Below are positions 58,574-64,000 of a stretch of DNA of 64,000 nt, piece by piece. Position numbers and translations under genes: made by a program. Every line of letters begins with the position of its first letter. Position 1 is the first letter of the stretch. The DNA is from Synechococcus sp. ROS8604. GTDB taxonomy: Bacteria > Cyanobacteriota > Cyanobacteriia > PCC-6307 > Cyanobiaceae. Location: positions 496,001-560,000 of the forward strand of contig NZ_CP047946.1 of assembly GCF_014279655.1 (NCBI RefSeq), given 5' to 3'. The notes under the pieces were generated by a model that ran no database searches, had not been told where the DNA came from, and was given only the letters and a program-made list of their open reading frames with translations.

Positions 58574-60103
58574 TCAACTGTTGAGCTCAAGGGTTTGGCC
58601 GCGTTGAGCGAGCAATTGTCTGCAGGCCATGAAGGCAGACAGGGTGACCCCTGCTGTTCCCTCACCTGGATGAATGGAATCTCCACAGAGCCAGAGCCCA
58701 GGCATTGGCGTGCGGCTCGCCAGGCCAAAAGGTCCGAAACGGCTGGGAGATTGCCCCAAACCGCCGACGATGCCGTTGGGCCGACCGGTCCAGCGCAGAA
58801 AGCCCCTCGGTGTTGCCAGCTCCTGATGAAGCCAGGTGTGATCTGACAAGCCCAAGGCGGCTTCCACCTCGTTGCGGATCTTGGTTTGACAGGCCTTTTT
58901 TTTGCTTTGGTACTCCGTTTCTGAGCCCGAGAACCAACCCTTAGGGGTTGTAAACACGCTGGCAATCACAGTGGCTTGCCCTTTCGGCGCTCGGCCATCT
59001 CCCTCTCGGCTGATCGAGATAAACATTGAGCCAGGATCGCTTGCATCCCGTTGGTAATGGCCTGGACAGTCGTTTGGCAGATAGGCCCTGTCGATGGCGC
59101 CATAAAATACCAGTGCCCCACTGGGGGCCTCGAGCTCGGTGAGGTGTTGGCGATAGGGCGCTGGCATCGGCCTCTTGTCAGCGCTGTGTTCAGGAGCGAT
59201 CAGCTCAGGGAGGCATTGAGGCGGGAGGGTGCTGATGACGTCGCCAGCGTCAAAGATCTGCTTTTTCCGGTCTGGTCCTTCAACGCGAAGTTGCCAGCCT
59301 GACCCATCTGAGTTTTGCTGCAATTGCTGGACGCGGTGACGCAGAAGCATGGTTCCTCCATCGCGCTTCAACCCAGATGCCAGCAGTTCACTGAGCACTT
59401 GCATGGATCCGTGAAGGTGCCATAGGCCCAGAGGGGCTTGGGTCATTTGCAACACCGTCGCTCCGTAAAGCGCTGCGGTCTGATCGGCGGGCTGTTGGGA
59501 GTAAAGCCGGAGTTGTAGATCGAGAAAGCGCCGCAGGCGTTGATCACTGCCGCAGCCAGACAGCGTTAAAAGGTCTTTGACTGTGCAGAGACTCAGAGGG
59601 GCGCTGAGCAGATTGCCTGGATTGATCGCTGCCAGTGTTTGCTTGAAATCCCAGCCATTGCGAATCGGTAAGACCGGGTCGGAAGCCGCAAAGAGCCAAT
59701 TGCTTTGGTGAAGAAAGCTGCAGAGCTGCCAGAACCTTTCGCTGCCTGGAAATTGTTGTTGCCGTTCCTGCTTCCAGCGCAGGGGGTCGTGCCAAAGGTG
59801 CACGGGGGGAGATCCATCGGCCAGGTCGACGACGCAGCCTGGATCCAGTAGTTCTGCCTCTGGTAAGGGCAGATCCAGATGTTGAAAGATGCGGGCATGG
59901 CTGCCACCAGGTTCGAGCCCTGCCACTTGGGTGGCACCAACATCAAAGGTGTACGCCCCTCGACGGAAGGTGCCTGCACAGCCCCCCGGCTGATAATGCG
60001 CTTCTAAAAGGGTGACCGAAACACCGTCGCGTGCCAGCAGTGCCGCTGCCGTGAGTCCAGCGATGCCACCGCCGACCACGATCACGTCGTCGCGTTTTTG
60101 CAT
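58574..60103 (-). CDS. crtD: Carotenoid desaturase of CrtD type
   Basis: A 509-aa FAD enzyme of the phytoene-desaturase/CrtISO family. The N-terminal FAD motif is VVGGGIAGLTAAALLARDG, followed by GGCAGTFRRGAYTFDVGATQ and VAGLEPGGSHARIF, which I associate with cyanobacterial CrtD (C-3',4' desaturase for myxol-type carotenoids). The C-terminal GLWLCGDSIHPGEGTAG is the second FAD contact. The real substrate in marine Synechococcus is not certain, since these strains are not known for myxoxanthophyll. Confidence 0.8.
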   Translation of the reverse strand: MQKRDDVIVVGGGIAGLTAAALLARDGVSVTLLEAHYQPGGCAGTFRRGAYTFDVGATQVAGLEPGGSHARIFQHLDLPLPEAELLDPGCVVDLADGSPPVHLWHDPLRWKQERQQQFPGSERFWQLCSFLHQSNWLFAASDPVLPIRNGWDFKQTLAAINPGNLLSAPLSLCTVKDLLTLSGCGSDQRLRRFLDLQLRLYSQQPADQTAALYGATVLQMTQAPLGLWHLHGSMQVLSELLASGLKRDGGTMLLRHRVQQLQQNSDGSGWQLRVEGPDRKKQIFDAGDVISTLPPQCLPELIAPEHSADKRPMPAPYRQHLTELEAPSGALVFYGAIDRAYLPNDCPGHYQRDASDPGSMFISISREGDGRAPKGQATVIASVFTTPKGWFSGSETEYQSKKKACQTKIRNEVEAALGLSDHTWLHQELATPRGFLRWTGRPNGIVGGLGQSPSRFGPFGLASRTPMPGLWLCGDSIHPGEGTAGVTLSAFMACRQLLAQRGQTLELNS

Positions 60104-60139
60104 CAGGCCATGCTGACAGTTGCGTTAGGGAGATCGTGA

Positions 60140-61012
60140 ATGCGAAGGCAACTGCTGGAGGCGTTGCAAAACGATTGTGGTCAGCTCCAGGGCTGTGAGT
60201 GCAAGACCCTGGAGCCTGCTTGCAGTGCCTCCACCTGGCGTGCTGACTTATCGGATGGGCGATCTCTCTTCCTGAAGCTGGCGTCACCAGCCATGCTCCA
60301 CGTGGAAGCCCGGGGGCTCCGCTCCCTCAAGCATTGGGCTGACCCTGAGCTGCTGTTGATCCCTGATCCGCTTGGAGTGGTCCCGGTGGGAGAGCGAGCG
60401 GCGATGATTTTGCCCTGGCTTGAGTCCGGGCGAGGGGATCAACATCAGCTAGGGCGAGGGTTAGCCCTCCTTCATCGAGCATCTGCTGAAGCTGGGTTGG
60501 ATCGATTTGGTTGGGATGAAGAGGGCTTTATTGGCTTGGGGCCGCAACCAGCTGGTTGGTTGCCGTCTTGGGGTGATGCGTTTGTGAGCTTGCGACTGAT
60601 CCCCCAGCTTCAGTTGGCATCCAACTGGGGATTGGCTCTGGATCCACTCGAACCGTTGCTTGCAGCCACAAGGGTTTGGTTGGATCAACATCAGCCCGAG
60701 CCCTGCCTCGTGCATGGCGATCTGTGGGGAGGAAACGCGTCAGTGCTCGTTGATGGACGGGGAGCCTTGATCGACCCGGCCTGTTGGTGGGCTGATCGGG
60801 AGGTGGATCTGGCGATGACTCACCTGTTTGGTGGATTCAGTGCCCGCTTTTACGAGGGCTATCAACAGGAATGGCCGCTAGATCCCAAACATGACGATCG
60901 GATTGTCGTTTACAACCTCTATCACCTGTTGAATCACGCCAATCTGTTTGGAGGTGGCTACCAAAAAAAATCCCTCACAGCAATCGATGCCATGAGGTCA
61001 ATGTTGTTGTGA
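60140..61012 (+). CDS. Fructosamine kinase family protein
   Basis: A 290-aa kinase-fold protein related to fructosamine-3-kinase and ketosamine kinases, which phosphorylate sugars bound to amines so that the adduct breaks down. It has the catalytic loop LVHGDLWGGNASV (about 190-202), the metal site GALIDPACWWADREVD and the phosphate-loop-side SLFLKLAS lysine. It diverges from crtD with 36 nt between starts. Bacterial function is mostly untested. Confidence 0.85.
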   Translation: MRRQLLEALQNDCGQLQGCECKTLEPACSASTWRADLSDGRSLFLKLASPAMLHVEARGLRSLKHWADPELLLIPDPLGVVPVGERAAMILPWLESGRGDQHQLGRGLALLHRASAEAGLDRFGWDEEGFIGLGPQPAGWLPSWGDAFVSLRLIPQLQLASNWGLALDPLEPLLAATRVWLDQHQPEPCLVHGDLWGGNASVLVDGRGALIDPACWWADREVDLAMTHLFGGFSARFYEGYQQEWPLDPKHDDRIVVYNLYHLLNHANLFGGGYQKKSLTAIDAMRSMLL

Positions 61013-61036
61013 TTGAGAGAGAAAATCCGCTCCGTT

Positions 61037-61423
61037 TTAGCCGAGGTATTCGCTACGTAGGGTCTGAACGCGATTCACCAAAGCGGTGCGCTTTTCACTG
61101 GTGGTGAGATTTTTCCAGCTCCATTGGCCCACCACCACAACGCCGAGAAGCTCTAGGAGCCCTGGGACGACAGGAAGAAGATTGATGGTGTCGAGAATGC
61201 CCTTAATCAGAATTTGGGCAACGATGACAGCTGCAAAAATTCCAACCACTTTGCCAATACGACCGGCTTGGCTCCAATCCACCTTGTCTAAGGTCTCGTT
61301 GACTTTTCCGAGAATTTCGCTGTAGCGCTCAGAAAAGTTGGCGGTTTCAGTGTTGGTGGATGATTCGCTGGTGTTAGCGGTCCAAGTTGACTCACTCGCC
61401 GGGGTGGTGGACTCCTCGCTCAT
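61037..61423 (-). CDS. CAAD-domain membrane protein, CURT1-like
   Basis: A 128-aa protein with an acidic Ser/Thr-rich N-terminus (about 1-28), an amphipathic helix (YSEILGKVNETLDKVDW), two membrane segments (VVGIFAAVIVAQILIKGIL and LLELLGVVVVGQW) and a short basic helix. This is the CAAD layout, known in cyanobacterial aminoacyl-tRNA synthetases as a membrane anchor and related to plastid CURT1 proteins that curve thylakoids. A role in thylakoid shape is inferred. It is divergent from the JAMM gene. Confidence 0.85.
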   Translation of the reverse strand: MSEESTTPASESTWTANTSESSTNTETANFSERYSEILGKVNETLDKVDWSQAGRIGKVVGIFAAVIVAQILIKGILDTINLLPVVPGLLELLGVVVVGQWSWKNLTTSEKRTALVNRVQTLRSEYLG

Positions 61424-61437
61424 GGAACTAATGCTTA

Positions 61438-61977
61438 GTGCAGATTTTGGCTGAGATTATCGGTCTTTTTTCACAAGCGCCATCCCAGTTGATCATTGGT
61501 GCTGAATGCCTAATGGTTCTCCGTCACGATCTTCTGGCTCCCGCACCTGCAGAAGGCTGTGCTCTGTTGCTCGGAGAGGAGCATGGCTTGGCGGATTCAG
61601 CCGCGGATGATTGGTGCGTGCAGTTGATCTGGCCTTGCCGAAACATGGTGGGTCGTCAAGAAAAAGATCGTTTTGAGCTCGACCCCCGTGAGCAAATTGC
61701 CGCGCAACGTTGGGCGCGGTCGCGCTCATTAAAAGTGCTTGGGAGTGCCCATTCCCATCCGGGAGCTTCGGTGGTGCCTAGTCGAAGAGATCGTCTTTGG
61801 GCTGGGAGCTCAGGATTGATGCTGATCATGGGAAACAACCATGCCCTTGCGGCTTGGTGGCTGGAGGTCGAGGCTCCCCATTGCGCTCCCGCCGAGGTTC
61901 AGCCTCTGCCGATTCGGGTCATGGGGGAGACTCCTCTGACGTCCCTTCCAGGAGATCCTGGGATTCGCCATGACTGA
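61438..61977 (+). CDS. JAMM/MPN metalloprotease-domain protein
   Basis: The product has the JAB1/MPN+ zinc site: Glu39 in PAEGCALLLG and His105-Ser-His107-Pro with Ser115 and Asp118 (HSHPGASVVPSRRD). Relatives cut isopeptide or C-terminal tails, and bacterial ones process ubiquitin-like sulfur carriers. GTG at 61438 gives 179 aa; TTG at 61489 (162 aa) or ATG at 61510 (155 aa) are alternatives, and the residues between them still look family-like. The stop overlaps the downstream E1-like start by 8 nt, so both are one unit. Confidence 0.8.
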   Translation: MQILAEIIGLFSQAPSQLIIGAECLMVLRHDLLAPAPAEGCALLLGEEHGLADSAADDWCVQLIWPCRNMVGRQEKDRFELDPREQIAAQRWARSRSLKVLGSAHSHPGASVVPSRRDRLWAGSSGLMLIMGNNHALAAWWLEVEAPHCAPAEVQPLPIRVMGETPLTSLPGDPGIRHD

Positions 61978-63133
61978 AGCGGGGGGTGCTCCTCAGCTAA
62001 GTGGAGAGGAGAAGACCAGATATGCCCGCCATATCACCCTCCCCGAAGTGGGCATTGCCGGACAGCAACGCTTAAAAGCAGGCTCGGTGTTGTGCATTGG
62101 TGCTGGTGGCCTGGGTTCGCCGCTCCTGCTTTATTTGGCGGCGGCAGGGGTGGGTCGCATCGGGGTTGTGGATGATGACCTTGTTGAGCCCTCCAACCTG
62201 CAACGTCAGGTGATCCATGGCACGGGAACGGTGGGCCAGGCCAAAACGTCATCAGCGGGTTCTCGAATAAAAGATCTCAATCCCTTTTGTCGGGTGGAAG
62301 AGCATGGTGTCCGCTTGTCGGCGAGCAATGCGCTGGAGCTGGTTTCTGCGTACGACGTGGTGGTAGACGGAACGGATAATTTCGCCAGTCGCTATTTGAT
62401 TAATGACGCCTGCGTCTTGACCAAGCGACCGTTCGTGTATGGCTCGGTCCAGCGCTTTGAAGGGCAAGTGAGTGTGTTCAATCTTGGGAGTGAATCACCG
62501 GATTATCGAGACCTGGTCCCGGAGCCGCCGCCGCAAGGGCTCGTCCCCTCCTGCGCTGATGGAGGAGTGATGGGTGTGATGCCTGGCTTGATTGGCCTGA
62601 TTCAGGCCGCTGAGGTCATCAAGCTGATCACCGGAATTGGGACCCCCCTTGATGGTCGGTTGCTCTTAGTGGATGGCTTGTCGATGCGGTTTCGCGAGCT
62701 CACCTTGCGAAGAAGGCCAAGTCGCGCCCCCGTCGAAAAGCTGATTGACTACCAAGCGTTCTGCACGGCCGGAGGTTCGATCTCCGGGGAGAGATCGAAT
62801 CTGATGAAAAGCATTTCTGTGGTTGCGCTCAAAGCCCTGTTGGATCAGAACCAAGACTTGGCGTTGATCGATGTGCGCAATCCAGCAGAAGTTGAGGTTG
62901 CTGTGATCGCTGGCTCCGAATTGATCCCGTTGTCCACGCTTGAGAGTGATGAGGTGATCGAACGCATCCAGGCCATCGCGGCGAGCCGAACGGTTTATGT
63001 GCACTGCAAACTGGGAGGACGTTCGGCTAAGGCGGTAGAGCTTCTTGCCAGCCACGGCATCGATGCGGTCAACGTGGAAGGCGGGATTGATGCCTGGTCA
63101 GAGCAGATTGACCCTTCCGTTCCGCGCTATTGA
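61970..63133 (+). CDS. moeB: E1-like adenylyltransferase fused to rhodanese (MoeB/ThiF/MoeZ type)
   Basis: The 387-aa protein adenylates the C-terminus of a small sulfur carrier and hands over sulfur. Residues 1-255 are the ThiF/MoeB domain with GAGGLGSPLLLYLAAAGVG, DDDLVEPSNLQRQ and the crossover Cys195 (PSCADGG). Residues about 280-387 are a rhodanese domain with active Cys346 in HCKLGGRS. The zinc-binding C-x2-C before the crossover loop is replaced by Asp178-Tyr-Arg-Asp181, as in other cyanobacterial forms I recall. It may serve MoaD, ThiS or a CysO-like carrier. Confidence 0.88.
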   Translation: MTEAGGAPQLSGEEKTRYARHITLPEVGIAGQQRLKAGSVLCIGAGGLGSPLLLYLAAAGVGRIGVVDDDLVEPSNLQRQVIHGTGTVGQAKTSSAGSRIKDLNPFCRVEEHGVRLSASNALELVSAYDVVVDGTDNFASRYLINDACVLTKRPFVYGSVQRFEGQVSVFNLGSESPDYRDLVPEPPPQGLVPSCADGGVMGVMPGLIGLIQAAEVIKLITGIGTPLDGRLLLVDGLSMRFRELTLRRRPSRAPVEKLIDYQAFCTAGGSISGERSNLMKSISVVALKALLDQNQDLALIDVRNPAEVEVAVIAGSELIPLSTLESDEVIERIQAIAASRTVYVHCKLGGRSAKAVELLASHGIDAVNVEGGIDAWSEQIDPSVPRY

Positions 63134-63139
63134 GCGCGA

Positions 63140-64000
63140 TTAGTAATCGACACCGCGCTTGAGATCAACGCCCTGCTCGGCGTAGTGCTTGTGGCACACC
63201 ATCTCTGAATGGACGCTTGCAAGGTCGAAATAGGCCGGCTGGTGTTTGCACCGGCCGGTAATAATCACCTCCGTCTCTGTGGGCTTACGGAGCAAGGCCT
63301 GAACGATGGGTTCAACCGGTAGAAGCTCGAGATCCACTGTGGGGTTCAACTCATCGAGAATCACGGTTTTGTAGAGCCCACTTGCGATCGCAGCTCTGGC
63401 GATTTCCCAGGCGCGTTCTGCTTCTACGTAGTCGATGGGTTGTTGCTGGCCACGCCAAACGATGGCATCACGCCCTGAGCGAAGGTGATCGACCAAATGG
63501 GGATAACTCTCACGCAAGGCTGCGATCGCGGCGTCTTCTGTATACCCACTTCCTCCTTTAAGCCATTGCAGGATCAGTACGCGATGGCTTTTGTCCTGGC
63601 TGATTCCTCTGCCGATCGCTTGCAGAGCTTTTCCGAGGGCACTGGTGGATTTCCCTTTTCCTTCACCGGTGTAGATCTCGATGCCGCCTGCCGTGACAAA
63701 CGACAGCGCTGCGTTGTTGTCCACCTCTGGGCGTCGGTGCGCGCGCATTTCAGAGTGAAGATCTGCAATTTCCACTAATGGGCGTGGAGCTCCACGCCCG
63801 GTGACGATGATTTCCATGCCTTCCGGTCGGCTCTTCAGCGACCGAATCACATCTTCGGTTTCGAGTAAGCCGAGATCCAGCACTGGATTGAGTTCATCGA
63901 GAACGACGACGGAGTACAAAGCGCTTGCAATGGCTCCTTTGGCGATGTCCCAGCCCCGTTGAGCTTCCTGTCGGTCGAAGCGTTTCACCTCATCCACACT
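63140..64000 (-). CDS. cobO: Cob(I)alamin adenosyltransferase with tandem CobO domains, partial
   Basis: CobO adenosylates cob(I)yrinate or cobalamin using ATP. The window ends inside the gene; 286 codons are visible and the frame is open at the edge. The C-terminal CobO domain is complete, with the P-loop GEGKGKSTS (about 112-120), LILQWLKGG, VVILDELN-type VILDELNPT and ITGRCKHQP. The piece before it repeats the last third of the same domain (VVVLDELNPVLD, IIVTGRGAPRP), so the whole is a duplication. The N-terminal P-loop lies outside the window. Confidence 0.85.
   Translation of the reverse strand, partial: SVDEVKRFDRQEAQRGWDIAKGAIASALYSVVVLDELNPVLDLGLLETEDVIRSLKSRPEGMEIIVTGRGAPRPLVEIADLHSEMRAHRRPEVDNNAALSFVTAGGIEIYTGEGKGKSTSALGKALQAIGRGISQDKSHRVLILQWLKGGSGYTEDAAIAALRESYPHLVDHLRSGRDAIVWRGQQQPIDYVEAERAWEIARAAIASGLYKTVILDELNPTVDLELLPVEPIVQALLRKPTETEVIITGRCKHQPAYFDLASVHSEMVCHKHYAEQGVDLKRGVDY

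Overview
The window is core chromosome of a marine picocyanobacterium, most likely Synechococcus of cluster 5. The evidence is psaA/psaB with psaI/psaL, ndhN, the clock-associated protein LdpA, an Fd-GOGAT-type glutamate synthase, a CrtD-type carotenoid desaturase, DUF1815, DUF2839 and CAAD proteins, moderately high GC, and ribosomal clusters in cyanobacterial order (S10 in the str cluster, no S14 or L30 gene in the spc part). I cannot name a strain. I see no prophage, IS element, CRISPR array or integrase.

Layout. 1-6.7 kb (minus): a phosphodiester-glycosidase gene and a small A-type Fe-S carrier gene run into the str cluster rpsL-rpsG-fusA-tuf-rpsJ (rpsJ cut by the window edge), with several strong hairpins between genes. 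6.8-11.7 kb (plus): gltB and a YciI-like gene. 11.7-16.1 kb: lipA (minus), tRNA-Pro (plus), then a fused cbiG-cobJ cobalamin gene and a secreted protein of unknown function (minus). 16.1-21.1 kb: a GC-rich psaA leader, psaA, psaB and a clear terminator. 21.1-26.6 kb (minus): accessory genes for a bicupin, an AT-rich fatty acid desaturase and a lone RND pump. 26.6-27.4 kb: psaI-psaL with an 18-bp-stem hairpin behind psaL. 27.4-30.6 kb: a HEAT-like protein, a GT2 glycosyltransferase, an NlpC/P60 peptidase and a class-A-beta-lactamase-like serine hydrolase. 30.6-31.1 kb: AT-rich DNA without genes, then tRNA-Ser. 31.2-33 kb: alr and an HNH protein.

33-49.6 kb (minus) is one long run: rplC-D-W-B, rpsS, rplV, rpsC, rplP, rpmC, rpsQ, rplN, rplX, rplE, rpsH, rplF, rplR, rpsE, rplO, secY, adk, rpmJ, rpsM, rpsK, rpoA, rplQ, truA, rplM, rpsI, rpmE, a terminator, and prfA. 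It supplies ribosome assembly, translocation, adenylate balance, the RNA polymerase alpha subunit and termination.

49.9-64 kb is mixed: ndhN-ldpA-R3H/Ycf45-type ATPase, tRNA-Gln directly followed by a HAD hydrolase, recA with a LexA-type box, DUF1815, DUF2839, a DinG-like protein that has lost its helicase motifs, tyrA, crtD, a fructosamine-kinase-like gene, a CAAD membrane protein, an overlapping JAMM-protease and E1/rhodanese pair, and a tandem CobO protein cut by the right edge.

I found no clearly new multi-gene system. The best leads are the inactive DinG-like protein, the structured RNA elements of the str cluster and psaA leader, the JAMM + E1-rhodanese pair, the duplicated CobO and the AT-rich gap beside tRNA-Ser.
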